Counted from the stretch's first letter, positions 1-6,908 are shown. The stretch: DNA of 41,703 bases from CATOSD01 sp034422735 (GCA_034422735.1 DAOUJL010000047.1:1-41703), one strand, 5' to 3'. Notes: generated by a model from the letters alone, not told the origin. Made by a program: numbers and translations.

Positions 1-99
1 TAGTCCAAGCCTACAACAACACGCCCAGGAAGTGCCTCAAATACCGCACCCCGGCGGAAATCTACAATGAACAGCTGTTGCACTTGAAATGTGAATCCA
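1..99 (+). mobile_element. 3' end of an IS30-family insertion sequence
   Basis: The first 99 bases hold the transposase C-terminus and the right terminal inverted repeat (about 77-99) of an IS30-family element whose body lies outside the window. The repeat is recognised by comparison with the left end of the related copy at the other window edge: bases 77-100 match the reverse complement of 41593-41616 at 17 of 24 positions, including an exact GTTGCACTT block. The outer tip at 99/100 is approximate. Just outside it lies a small hairpin (TTCCC...GGGAA, 102-119), the kind of palindrome IS30-type elements often target; that link is inference. Confidence 0.7.
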
Positions 100-122
100 G
101 CTTCCCGTTTTCATGGGAATGA
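3..122 (+). CDS. IS30-family transposase, C-terminal fragment
   Basis: Partial gene entering from the left edge. The readable 39 residues contain YNNTPRKCLKYRTPAEIYNE and LLHLKC, the typical C-terminal signature of IS30-type DDE transposases (the PRK.L.YRTP block lies after the catalytic Glu). The reading frame has no stop inside the element: it runs through the inverted repeat and ends at TGA 120-122 in flanking DNA, so the last roughly 8 residues (SFPFSWE region) are host-derived. The catalytic core is outside the window, so activity cannot be judged. The family call is from recognised motifs; the DNA boundary is inferred from the inverted repeat. Confidence 0.8.
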   Translation, partial: VQAYNNTPRKCLKYRTPAEIYNEQLLHLKCESSFPFSWE

Positions 123-178
123 CGGATGGGGGTGCGATGGCTATTGCAAAGCGCATGTCCTGATGGGATGATGCGGTC

Positions 179-415
179 ATGCCGGTACAGATTACGATAA
201 GAGACGTCCCCGAGGAAGTTCGCGACAAGCTCGCTGCGCGGGCAGCACTTCAACGCCAATCCATGCAGGAGTTCTTGCGTGGAGAGTTGGAGCGCATCGC
301 GTCGCGGCCGTCCATAGCCGCGTGGCTGCAGGGAGTCAGGGACCGCAAGGCTGTGGCGGGAACGCGTGTGCAACCGTCCAGTATCCTTCGCGCCCGTGAC
401 GGCGGGCGTGAGTGA
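179..415 (+). CDS. FitA-like (VapB-type) ribbon-helix-helix antitoxin, orphan
   Basis: A 78-residue protein with an N-terminal ribbon-helix-helix: a beta strand (MPVQITIRDVPEEV) followed by two helices (RDKLAARAALQRQSMQEFLR). This pattern is that of FitA/VapB antitoxins, which bind their own promoter as dimers and neutralise a PIN-domain RNase with the C-terminal tail. Such genes are normally followed within a few bases by the PIN toxin. Here the next bases encode no PIN protein; instead a small gene on the other strand ends directly against this stop codon (415/416). The antitoxin is therefore an orphan, probably left after toxin loss. The ATG lacks a strong ribosome site; a weak TTGCAA...GATGAT promoter-like pair lies upstream. 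Confidence 0.75.
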   Translation: MPVQITIRDVPEEVRDKLAARAALQRQSMQEFLRGELERIASRPSIAAWLQGVRDRKAVAGTRVQPSSILRARDGGRE

Positions 416-571
416 CTACACGACGCGCCGGCACACCACCACCAGGACTAGCAGGGTGAAGACCAGCCCGGCCAGCATGGTTGCGGCCTTCCTCCCAGTT
501 ACCGGCCTTATGTAGATGAAGTAGGCGTAGGTGAGCGCGGCGAGTATCGCGAGGATTACAAGCTCCCGCAT
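416..571 (-). CDS. small two-helix membrane protein, 51 aa
   Basis: An open frame of 51 residues from ATG (571-569) to TAG (418-416), too short for most gene callers. It is strikingly hydrophobic in two blocks: residues about 4-20 (LVILAILAALTYAYFIY) and about 32-47 (MLAGLVFTLLVLVVV), separated by a positively charged loop (IRPVTGRKAA) and closed by CRRVV. This is the layout of a helical hairpin in the inner membrane. An AAGGGA-like ribosome site lies about 8 bases upstream. It converges with the orphan antitoxin with no intergenic base. I do not recognise the family. It could be a type I-like toxin, a stress membrane peptide or a housekeeping small protein; only the membrane hairpin is supported. 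Confidence 0.6.
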   Translation of the reverse strand: MRELVILAILAALTYAYFIYIRPVTGRKAATMLAGLVFTLLVLVVVCRRVV

Positions 572-639
572 GTCACCCGTCCCTTCGTTGCTCCCGCCAG
601 TGCCGGGCCCGCCGTGAACGTCTTTTCCTTCGTTGCCCC

Positions 640-865
640 TTACGCAGTGGGCAGGGGCCGGTAGGGCTCGACCCGTATTCTGTCCTCACCCTTGCGCGCT
701 TGGGCCAGATCGTATGCGGTCTGGCGGCTCAACCAGAAGTCCGCGCTGGACCATCTGGCCTTCTCCAGGCGTATGGCCATGTCGGGCGAGATCGCCGCGT
801 GGCCGTTCAACACCCGCGAGGTACTCTTCGACGATCGAGGTGAGTTTGGCGGTGTTTGCGGGCAT
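640..865 (-). pseudogene. decayed HigA antitoxin C-terminus joined to a methyltransferase N-terminal scrap
   Basis: Reading leftwards, an ATG at 865 opens MPANTAKLTSIVEEYLA, which resembles the first residues of large restriction/modification adenine methyltransferases (MPAN..KL..IV..YLADL). After about 17 codons the similarity stops, and in another frame the sequence continues as SRVLNGHAAISPDMAIRLEK, then ...SADFWLSRQTAYDLAQARK, the C-terminal half of a HigA-type (XRE) antitoxin, ending at TAA 642-640. The N-terminal helix-turn-helix of HigA is missing and no HigB toxin lies next to it. The two pieces meet near 812-825 with a frame change. The HigA part is clear; the methyltransferase call rests on 17 residues and is tentative. 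Probably non-functional. Confidence 0.6.
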
Positions 866-979
866 GTTCGTAGTCTAGCGCAATTGACCGATTCGCGCGC
901 CAACTGTAGCATGGTATGTTGGCAGTCGGCGACGGCGTGCCTACGGCCTGGCGCTTGTCCGACAGCCAGGTCTTCACGC

Positions 980-1041
980 ACCCCCATCCCCCGCTTTCGC
1001 GGGGGCAGGCTCTAACCTTCCCCTGCGAGGGGGGAGGGGAC
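980..1041 (+). repeat. palindromic intergenic repeat, copy 1 (with nested hairpin)
   Basis: Same unit as the copies at 3608, 32748, 35395 and 39481 (CCCCCATCC...TAACCTT...CCCTGCGAGGGGG...GGGAC), but split after CCCCCATCC by a 23-bp segment containing CCCGCTTTCGCGGG, itself a perfect short hairpin. It lies 28 bp before the flavin monooxygenase start, so it would sit in that gene's leader or promoter region. Confidence 0.8.
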
Positions 1042-1069
1042 TTGGCGGATAGGCTCAGGAGGATATGAC

Positions 1070-2059
1070 ATGGCAAACTCAGCGAGGTTTGGTCTGACGC
1101 TGTCGAACAGGGGTGTGTTGCTGGGGCTGACGACTCCGGCCGAACTGCTCGAAATGGCGGAGGCCGCCGATTCCTCGGGCGCCTTCGCTCACGTCTGGGT
1201 GGGCGACCAGATCATGGCCAAGCCCAGGATGGAGTCGATAGTGCTGATGGCCGGCATCGCCGCCCGCACCAAGTCGGTGAGGATCGGGCCGGCCTGCATG
1301 GCGAGTTTCCCGTCGCGACACCCGGTCGTGCTGGCCTACCAGTGGGCCAGCCTGGACCAGCTATCCGACGGCCGAATGATAATGGCCGCCTGCATGGGCG
1401 TTCCGGAGTCCCAGAATCTCGCCCGAATCGAGCTGCAGAACATGGGCATAGCGAACAGGGAGCGCGGCCCAAGGCTGGAAGAGGGCATAACGATCCTGCG
1501 CAGGCTCTGGGCCGAGGAGAGCGTTACGTTCGAGGGGAGATTCTACGAACTGGAGGAAGCGTTCGTGCAGCCCAAGCCGGTGCAGGAGCCGCCGCCCATC
1601 TGGGTGATAGGCACTCCGAGACTCGGCGTCACGGACGCGCGCGTGACGGAGCGCAACCTGCGAAGGGTCGCGAGGCTCGGGGACGGCTGGATGACGACCG
1701 CCTGGCCGCCCGCCGACTTCGCGGAGCTTCGAGGCCGGATTCTGGAGTACGCGGCCGACTACGACAGGAGCTTCGACGACCTGCCGTGCTCCCTGTACTA
1801 CAACATCAACATCAACGATGACCGCGACGCCGCAATCGAGGAATCGAAGAGGTACCTAGAGGGCTACTACGCGCCCCAGACTTACACCAGGGAGGCGGTG
1901 GAGGGTTGGGTGGCCTGCGGCCCTCCCGAGCAGTGCGTCGAACAGCTCCAGGGCTTCGTAGACGCGGGCGCCACGGACATACTGCTGCGCTTCCCGAGCT
2001 GGGACCAACAGACCCAGTTCAGGAGGTGCGTCGAGGAGGTTCTGCCCCACCTGACGTAG
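1070..2059 (+). CDS. LLM-class flavin-dependent oxidoreductase (luciferase-like monooxygenase)
   Basis: A 329-residue single-domain protein of the bacterial luciferase/F420-dependent oxidoreductase superfamily (TIM barrel). Family marks are the early beta strand RFGLTLSNRG, the AHVWVGDQI strand with its flavin-side acidic residue, the block RIGPACMASFPSRHP...ASLDQLSDGRM typical of this class, the late WVIGTPR strand and a C-terminal GPPEQCVEQLQGFVDAGA segment that closes the flavin site. The family uses reduced FMN or F420 to oxidise small organics; the substrate cannot be read from sequence. A strong AGGAGGA site lies 6 bases before the ATG. It is a single-gene unit, cytoplasmic, followed by its own intergenic gap. 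SAR202-type genomes carry many such paralogs, which fits the organism guess. Confidence 0.88.
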   Translation: MANSARFGLTLSNRGVLLGLTTPAELLEMAEAADSSGAFAHVWVGDQIMAKPRMESIVLMAGIAARTKSVRIGPACMASFPSRHPVVLAYQWASLDQLSDGRMIMAACMGVPESQNLARIELQNMGIANRERGPRLEEGITILRRLWAEESVTFEGRFYELEEAFVQPKPVQEPPPIWVIGTPRLGVTDARVTERNLRRVARLGDGWMTTAWPPADFAELRGRILEYAADYDRSFDDLPCSLYYNININDDRDAAIEESKRYLEGYYAPQTYTREAVEGWVACGPPEQCVEQLQGFVDAGATDILLRFPSWDQQTQFRRCVEEVLPHLT

Positions 2060-2199
2060 GGAGGCCGGAGTCGACGCCATCGCGCCTCGCACTCCCCAGT
2101 CCCGGCGCCTTTTGGCAGACATCGAGGCGGTGTTCGAGCTAAGAGGGCAATATTCGAGATGTGGCAAAGACAAGACCCAGTTTTTACTTGAAACAAGTC

Positions 2200-2228
2200 T
2201 TGACAATACAATCTGACGATTATATCTT
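2200..2228 (+). promoter_or_regulatory. sigma-70-type promoter of collagen-like gene 1
   Basis: Perfect -35 TTGACA at 2200-2205, 17-bp spacer, and -10-like TATCTT at 2223-2228. The predicted transcript starts near 2235, 20 bp before the GTG start and upstream of its GGAGGT site (2243-2248). This placement excludes the upstream TTG at 2228 as the start codon. Confidence 0.6.
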
Positions 2229-2254
2229 TGAGCGAGAAACTTGGAGGTGCATTT

Positions 2255-3238
2255 GTGAAACCCCTATCTAGGCGGTCAAGAAACGACAGGAAGCCGATAT
2301 CGGCTGTTTGGAAGTACCTAGGAGCCATGGCTCTCATGGTCGCCATGGCGTTCGCGGTCTCCGCTTGTACCGGAGACCAAGGCCCGACCGGGCCGACGGG
2401 GCCGGCGGGGCCGACGGGGCCTCAGGGCAACCCAGGGCCGGCAGGGCCTCAGGGCAACCCAGGGCCGGTAGGGCCGCAGGGGCCGGAGGGGTCAGTAGGG
2501 CCTGCAGGGCCGCAGGGGCCGGCCGGTGGACCACAGGGACCACAGGGACCCAGGGGTGACCAGGGCGAACAAGGCCCGCAAGGACCGCAGGGGCAACAGG
2601 GACCGCCCGGACCGCAGGGACCGAAGGGAGAGGACGGCGCCCCCGGAGGGCCGCCGGGACCGCGGGGAGAGCAGGGGCCGATCGGAGCGCAGGGCCTTAC
2701 CGGAGACCCCGGTGAAAAGGGCGACACAGGCGCACAGGGACCGCAGGGCGTAGTGGGACCGGCAGGGGCCGCCGGAGAGCAGGGGCCGCCCGGACCACAG
2801 GGGCAAAAGGGTGATCAAGGAGATACCGGACCGCGAGGAGCGCAAGGTGCACAGGGGCCGGCAGGACCCATCGGACCGCAGGGACCGGCAGGGCAGCGTG
2901 GAGTCGCGGGGCCCCAGGGCGACCAGGGACCTCACGGACCCCAGGGCCTACAGGGCGTGCCGGGAGTATCCAACCTCACTGTCGCGACAAACAGCCAGAG
3001 TAGCAGCGCCGACAAGACGGTAGAGACGACATGTGGCAGCGACGATTTGTTCGCCATCGGTGGTGGAGCGAGCGTGAGCGGCGACACGGGAGGGGCCGTA
3101 GCCATAGTGGTAACACAGCCAGCGGGCGTGGTGGCGGGAGAGATTCCCGGGGGATGGACCGCAACTGCCGTGGAGATCAACCCGACCAATGCGGAATGGA
3201 CACTGACCGTCTATGCCGTTTGCGCCGAGGTTAACTAG
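2255..3238 (+). CDS. collagen-like repeat lipoprotein 1
   Basis: A 327-residue lipoprotein. I choose GTG 2255 because GGAGGT lies 6 bases before it and the TTG at 2228 overlaps the promoter. Residues 13-37 form a signal peptide ending in a lipobox (VSAC) with lipidated Cys38. From residue 40 to about 237 the chain is Gly-X-Y collagen repeat, about 65 triplets, rich in GPQ, GPA and GDQ, broken at two places by a single extra Gly into runs of about 17, 13 and 35 triplets. The last roughly 90 residues (from SNLTVATN) form a globular domain with two cysteines (ETTCGSDD and YAVCAEVN) that may bond. Bacterial collagen-like proteins form triple-helical stalks that present a terminal domain at the surface; here the N-terminus would be anchored in the membrane. 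No prolyl hydroxylase is seen nearby. Confidence 0.85.
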   Translation: MKPLSRRSRNDRKPISAVWKYLGAMALMVAMAFAVSACTGDQGPTGPTGPAGPTGPQGNPGPAGPQGNPGPVGPQGPEGSVGPAGPQGPAGGPQGPQGPRGDQGEQGPQGPQGQQGPPGPQGPKGEDGAPGGPPGPRGEQGPIGAQGLTGDPGEKGDTGAQGPQGVVGPAGAAGEQGPPGPQGQKGDQGDTGPRGAQGAQGPAGPIGPQGPAGQRGVAGPQGDQGPHGPQGLQGVPGVSNLTVATNSQSSSADKTVETTCGSDDLFAIGGGASVSGDTGGAVAIVVTQPAGVVAGEIPGGWTATAVEINPTNAEWTLTVYAVCAEVN

Positions 3239-3266
3239 CAGACAGCAGGGACAACCCCGGACGGGT

Positions 3267-3295
3267 CCGAGCGGCCCAGGATAAGGGCCGCTCGG
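3267..3295 (+). terminator. strong hairpin after collagen-like gene 1
   Basis: An 11-bp perfect stem (CCGAGCGGCCC / GGGCCGCTCGG) with a 7-base loop, 28 bases after the stop. No T-run follows, so it may be a processing or attenuation hairpin acting with the better terminator at 3321. Confidence 0.5.
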
Positions 3296-3320
3296 ATAAT
3301 CCATCGAGGTTCCCAGAGGA

Positions 3321-3360
3321 GTCCCTCACACGTGCATGCGTGTGGGGGACTTCTTTACGT
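3321..3360 (+). terminator. Rho-independent terminator
   Basis: A 12-bp stem (GTCCCTCACACG / CGTGTGGGGGAC with one G-U pair), loop TGCATG, then TTCTTTACGTTT. It ends the collagen-like gene 1 transcript before the opposing tRNA gene. Confidence 0.7.
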
Positions 3361-3458
3361 TTGGGGATCCGACGACTAACCCCGCGAACGGGGCACGGGT
3401 GGTGTTCAGCGGCGGCGACCGTGGCCGAGCGGGGTGGGTGGCAATTGGGTGGGGGCTG

Positions 3459-3533
3459 TGGTACCCCCGGCGGGACTCGAACCCACGCGCCTAGCTCCGG
3501 AGGCTAGCGCTCTATCCTCTGAGCTACGGGGGC
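3459..3533 (-). tRNA. tRNA-Arg (anticodon CCG)
   Basis: A full 75-base cloverleaf on the minus strand. Acceptor GCCCCCG pairs with CGGGGGT (first pair G-U); the D stem is GCTC/GAGC; the anticodon stem CTAGC/GCTAG carries the loop CTCCGGA, giving anticodon CCG for Arg codon CGG. The variable loop has 4 bases, the T stem is GTGGG/CCCGC with loop TTCGAGT, the discriminator is A, and 3' CCA is encoded. A small hairpin (CCCCG CGAA CGGGG, 3380-3393) further downstream on the transcript may help termination. Confidence 0.95.
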
Positions 3534-3544
3534 GTATCTACTCA

Positions 3545-3573
3545 ACTATAGCAGGCGCCCGCTCCGCCAACAA
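3545..3573 (-). promoter_or_regulatory. promoter of tRNA-Arg
   Basis: On the minus strand: -35 TTGTTG (3573-3568), 17-bp spacer, -10 TATAGT (3550-3545), ending 11 bases before the tRNA 5' end. Spacing and -10 match a sigma-70 promoter with a very short leader. Confidence 0.55.
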
Positions 3574-3607
3574 GCGGAACCGCGGCGTCGGGCAGGGGCT
3601 AAGGCGG

Positions 3608-3647
3608 CACCCCCATCCTAACCTTTCCCCTGCGAGGGGGAAGGGAC
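3608..3647 (+). repeat. palindromic intergenic repeat, copy 2, flanked by an 18-bp direct repeat
   Basis: A 40-bp unit that differs at one position from the three identical copies at 32748, 35395 and 39481 (those lie in reverse orientation). It is bracketed by an exact 18-bp direct repeat, GGGCAGGGGCTAAGGCGG, at 3590-3607 and 3664-3681; the right copy is separated from the unit by 16 bp. No coding sequence is seen between the tRNA promoter and 3690. Confidence 0.8.
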
Positions 3648-3690
3648 AATCGGCCTGCGAAGGGGGCAGGGGCTAAGGCGGGTTGCCGTG

Positions 3691-4083
3691 CTACTGTTCA
3701 GTGCGGCGGGGGCCCGTCGGGTCGAAGGCGTTCCTGAGCGCGGCTATCAGCAGCCACGATACATCCCGTGCCGGCCCCTCCTCGAGCTCGCGGACGAAAA
3801 TCTCCAGAAAGTCCGCGATTCCGCCCGTCAGCACGTCCATCGTCAGCGCGTCCACGGCCAGCGTGTCCGAGTGCAGCCTCACCGAGGTGTAGCCCTGCCC
3901 CTGCGGCAGCTGCGAGAAACTGAGAAGGTGGTCGTCTTTCCGGAACTCGTGCATAGACCGCAGACCCAGCCTGCCGCCCAGCGACATCCGGTCGTACCCC
4001 AGCCGCGTCATGTAGTCGCAGAATCCCCGCTCGAAGATGGTGACAAAGTGATTGGGGATGGTTGCCTCGAAGGTGTTTGCCAT
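3691..4083 (-). CDS. hypothetical protein, 130 aa, downstream of antiporter
   Basis: I do not recognise the family. The 130-residue soluble protein starts MANTFEATIPNHFVTIFERG at ATG 4083, only 4 bases after the antiporter stop, so the two genes are surely co-transcribed, with this one second. The sequence has an alpha/beta mix, no signal peptide and no membrane segment. The middle (GYTSVRLHSDTLAVDALTMD) and the helical tail (ISDFLEIF-type stretch, then SWLLIAALRNAFDP) suggest a compact cytosolic domain. Position alone hints at a role linked to the antiporter, such as regulation, but nothing in the sequence shows a mechanism. The 3' end lies close to intergenic repeat copy 2. Confidence 0.7.
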   Translation of the reverse strand: MANTFEATIPNHFVTIFERGFCDYMTRLGYDRMSLGGRLGLRSMHEFRKDDHLLSFSQLPQGQGYTSVRLHSDTLAVDALTMDVLTGGIADFLEIFVRELEEGPARDVSWLLIAALRNAFDPTGPRRTEQ

Positions 4084-4087
4084 CTGC

Positions 4088-5413
4088 TTACTCTCCGGCG
4101 GCGGCCTCGGCGGACATCTCCGCGGAGCGTGTGCCGGGGCGCTCGTTCTTGAAAAGCTGCGACAGCACGATCGGCGCGACGATGGTGGTCACCAGCGTCA
4201 TCATGATCGTGACCCCGAACAGCGAGTTGCCTATCAGCCCCTCCGTGATCCCGATGCTCGCCATGATCAGCGCCACCTCTCCGCGCGGCAACATGCCGAA
4301 TCCGATTCTGGTAGCGCCCCTGCGGTTGAAGTCCACCGCGAGGGCGGGCAGTCCGCTGCCGAACACCTTGCCCACCGTAGCCAGGAGCGTCAGCACGATC
4401 CCGAACTGCCAGACGCCGCCCAGCTCGTTCACGTCCACCATCATCCCCGTCACCACGAAGAATATGGGCACCAGGAACGAGTACACCCCGTTCAGCGGCG
4501 TCTCCAGCCGTCGCGCGAGGTCGGTGCCGGACAGGGCCAGCCCAATCGAAAACGCGCCGATGATCATCGCCAGCCCCGCCACCTCCGCCAGCACCGCCGC
4601 GCCGAACGCCAGCGCGAGCGCGAGCGCCACGGCGGCTCCGCTCACGTTGAAGCGGCTTATAAGTGTCGATATGTGCCTCGACAGCAGCACGCCGACCACT
4701 GTGAGCACTATCCAGAACCCCAGCGTGCGCACCGCCACCAGGCCGATGGACTGCGCCGACATCTGGCCGTTGGCGCCGCTGGCGCCTATGCCCACCACTA
4801 TGGTGAGCACGATGATGCCCAGCACGTCGTCCAGCACCGCGGCCGCGAGCGTAGTCACCCCTTCGGGCGTGTCCAGCCGCCGCAGGTCGCCCAGCACGCG
4901 CACGGTGATGCCGATGGAGGTCGCGGTGCAGACGGCGCCCATGAACAGCGCCCTTGTGTCGCCGAACCCGTCCGCATAGCCGAACAGCACCGTCGCGCCC
5001 GCCCCCAGCGCGAACGGCAGGATCACGCCTCCGAGCGCCACCAGCGAGGCCGGGCCGGAGTATCGCAGAAACTGCCTCAGGTCCGTTTCCAGTCCCGCCA
5101 TGAACAGCAGCACTATCGCCCCCACCTCGGCGGTCGATTGCAGCACTTCGGAAATCGGGACCGCGAGTTGGTGGCCGGAGTCGCTCGACGCGTAGTAGAA
5201 GAGCGGGCCGACGACAGGCAGGTCGATCCCGCCCAGGGCGAACGGCCCTATCAGGATGCCCACGCTCAGCTCGCCAATCACCGCCGGGACGCGCAGGAAC
5301 CGCTCCGCTGCTTCCCCGCCCAGCTTGGCGGCCACGAGGATCATCGCCAACTGGGCGACGAACATCGCGACGGAATGGGCATCGGCATCCAACAGAAGAT
5401 CACCCTGCTGCAA
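4088..5413 (-). CDS. Kef/CPA2-type cation:proton antiporter
   Basis: A 441-residue integral membrane protein with about 12 hydrophobic segments. Family marks are the N-terminal LRVPAVIGELSVGILIGPFAL block, the helix EVGAIVLLFMAGLETDLRQF, the centre AVCTATSIGITVRVLGDL and AAAVLDDVLGIIVLTIV, which in this superfamily carries the ion-binding acidic pair, and the C-terminal GMLPRGEVALIMASIGI motif. These fit monovalent cation:proton antiporters of the CPA2 group. No RCK/TrkA-N regulatory domain follows; the gene ends after the transporter core. The longest start is TTG 5413, just after an in-frame TAA; TTG or ATG codons slightly downstream are possible, with AGGGTGAT as ribosome site. It heads a two-gene operon with the 130-residue protein. 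Confidence 0.88.
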   Translation of the reverse strand: MQQGDLLLDADAHSVAMFVAQLAMILVAAKLGGEAAERFLRVPAVIGELSVGILIGPFALGGIDLPVVGPLFYYASSDSGHQLAVPISEVLQSTAEVGAIVLLFMAGLETDLRQFLRYSGPASLVALGGVILPFALGAGATVLFGYADGFGDTRALFMGAVCTATSIGITVRVLGDLRRLDTPEGVTTLAAAVLDDVLGIIVLTIVVGIGASGANGQMSAQSIGLVAVRTLGFWIVLTVVGVLLSRHISTLISRFNVSGAAVALALALAFGAAVLAEVAGLAMIIGAFSIGLALSGTDLARRLETPLNGVYSFLVPIFFVVTGMMVDVNELGGVWQFGIVLTLLATVGKVFGSGLPALAVDFNRRGATRIGFGMLPRGEVALIMASIGITEGLIGNSLFGVTIMMTLVTTIVAPIVLSQLFKNERPGTRSAEMSAEAAAGE

Positions 5414-5575
5414 GCGTTAGAATTAGGCGGAAGCGTCGCCCGAAAGGCGGCCACGAAATTATACCACAGCCCGAAAACGGCTTTGCGGCGCGGCTTCTCC
5501 CGCCCGCAACCGGGGCGGCTGAGGCCCAAAAAGCAGTCTTCGCTACTTGGCAAGGCAAATGGGCATGTAAAGTGC

Positions 5576-5607
5576 TTGACATTGTATTGTGCAAGTGCAA
5601 TGATAAT
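5576..5607 (+). promoter_or_regulatory. putative promoter of collagen-like gene 2
   Basis: A perfect -35 TTGACA at 5576-5581 is followed by TGATAAT at 5601-5607 (spacer 19-20, slightly long). The rest of the 308-bp gap between the antiporter and this gene (5414-5721) shows no gene. Both collagen-like genes thus have a consensus -35. Confidence 0.4.
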
Positions 5608-5721
5608 CCCGCCGTAAGAGACGCCGGGATTCTCGGTGCCGGCATTGCTCGAAATACACCCAATCCAGCAATGCGCCGTGATTACCGCGCGGCCCTGTTC
5701 CATTATCTCATAGGGGGTCCA

Positions 5722-6684
5722 ATGAGAGTGCGTTATCCAACGAAGGGTGTTGCCTTAGCCCTGGCATTTTCCCTGTTTTTCATCCTCGCAATTGTAGCTT
5801 GTACCGGTCCCCAGGGCGAACCTGGTCTGCCCGGCCACCCGGGCAACCCCGGTAACCCCGGCGCGGCCGGCCCGCAGGGCGAGCCCGGCGAGCCCGGCCT
5901 GCCCGGTAACCCGGGAAACCCCGGCAACCCCGGCCCGCAGGGTCCGCAAGGCCCGCAGGGTCCCAAGGGTGACCCTGGCACGCCCGGCGTTTCGCCCGAG
6001 GCCATGATCATGGTCAGCAGCGGCGTCATGTCGGTGGACGAGCCTCTGAGCATAAGCGGCTCCGGCTTCCTGCCTGGTGAGCCTGTGACTCTGGCGCTCG
6101 TGATCGACAACATCGTCAGCTACGTAGTCGGAGGCCGCACAGCCGAGCAGCCGACAGCCAACGCGGCAGGCGCATTCTCCGTCAGCTTCGACTCCATCAA
6201 GGGCGGAGGCGGAGGCGAGCGCGGCTCTCTGGAGCGCGCCCCAGGCGTCAGGTCGATTCTCGCCGTAGGCGAAGACGGCAGCAGGGCCAGCTCCCCTGTG
6301 ATGATCACCAGCGCGAACGCGCCCGTGACCTCAGTGGCCAGCAGCCTCGTAGCCACCGCCGATACGTTGGTCAATGGCGAGACCAACGGCCTCGATACCA
6401 CTATCACGGCCGCGGGCGCGGGCTTTGCGCCCGGCGAAGCCGTAACGGTCACGATCATCAGCCTGGTGGACGGCGCAGACAAGATTCTTGTCGGCGGCAC
6501 CGCCAACGACTCCGGCGCCTTCATGGTGGAAAGCACGTTGGCCGGCACCGCGCCTGCCGATGGCGCTGATCCCGAGATGGCCATCGGCGTAGGCGTCTAC
6601 ACTGTCCTCGCAGAGGGCGGCAGCGGCTCAATGGCCACAGGCGCGCTGGTGGTCGAGATGAAGGAACTGCCCGACGAAGGGTAG
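5722..6684 (+). CDS. collagen-like repeat lipoprotein 2 with two Ig-like repeats
   Basis: A 320-residue lipoprotein starting at ATG 5722 after an AGGGGGT ribosome site. Residues 9-26 form the signal sequence with a lipobox (IVAC, Cys27). Residues 29-88 are 20 uninterrupted Gly-X-Y triplets, rich in GNP, GEP and GPQ. The rest holds two similar beta-sandwich-like repeats marked by GSGFLPGEPVTLALV and GAGFAPGEAVTVTII, each followed by a G.T.N..GAF. segment, typical of bacterial surface Ig-like/IPT domains. Its start resembles lipoprotein 1 (ACTG.QG..G), but its ectodomain differs, so the two are not simple duplicates. Likely a membrane-anchored stalk that displays adhesive domains. It has its own promoter and terminator, so it is monocistronic. 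Confidence 0.85.
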   Translation: MRVRYPTKGVALALAFSLFFILAIVACTGPQGEPGLPGHPGNPGNPGAAGPQGEPGEPGLPGNPGNPGNPGPQGPQGPQGPKGDPGTPGVSPEAMIMVSSGVMSVDEPLSISGSGFLPGEPVTLALVIDNIVSYVVGGRTAEQPTANAAGAFSVSFDSIKGGGGGERGSLERAPGVRSILAVGEDGSRASSPVMITSANAPVTSVASSLVATADTLVNGETNGLDTTITAAGAGFAPGEAVTVTIISLVDGADKILVGGTANDSGAFMVESTLAGTAPADGADPEMAIGVGVYTVLAEGGSGSMATGALVVEMKELPDEG

Positions 6685-6721
6685 GCCCGTCAAATCGGCG
6701 ACAACTGAATAGCCCCAACAG

Positions 6722-6761
6722 AGGCCCTCGCGGCGCGCGCCGTGGGGGCCTTTCGTCTTTT
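6722..6761 (+). terminator. Rho-independent terminator of collagen-like gene 2
   Basis: A 13-bp GC-rich stem (AGGCCCTCGCGGC / GCCGTGGGGGCCT, two wobble pairs), loop GCGC, then TTTCGTCTTTT. It lies 37 bases after the stop codon. Confidence 0.8.
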
Positions 6762-6908
6762 CGTCCGGCGCCGCAAGTCCGTCTCTCCGAAGCTGCCTCC
6801 CGAATCACCGCCGCCGAGTCTTTCAACCCTCGCATCGCGTGGTATGATGGTAGCTATGATTTAGACGCGGCCCGCGCCGCTGCGGGCTGCAAAACCGGAG
6901 GATGCCAG

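Noticed and set aside
2228..2254. TTG 2228 as start of collagen-like gene 1
   Set aside because: It overlaps the -10 element, lacks a ribosome site and adds residues before an already complete signal peptide; GTG 2255 has GGAGGT in the right place.
2386..2950. Short near-identical DNA units that could look like a CRISPR or VNTR array
   Set aside because: The periodicity is of 9 bases and follows Gly-X-Y codons in a clear reading frame; there are no unique spacers. No CRISPR array was found anywhere in the window.
3434..3676. An 80-residue plus-strand frame over the tRNA
   Set aside because: It lies across the tRNA-Arg gene on its antisense strand and into an intergenic repeat; the tRNA explains the conservation.
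4052..5617. A 521-residue plus-strand frame opposite the antiporter
   Set aside because: The translation is His/Arg/Gln-rich with no domain, and the minus strand carries all antiporter motifs.
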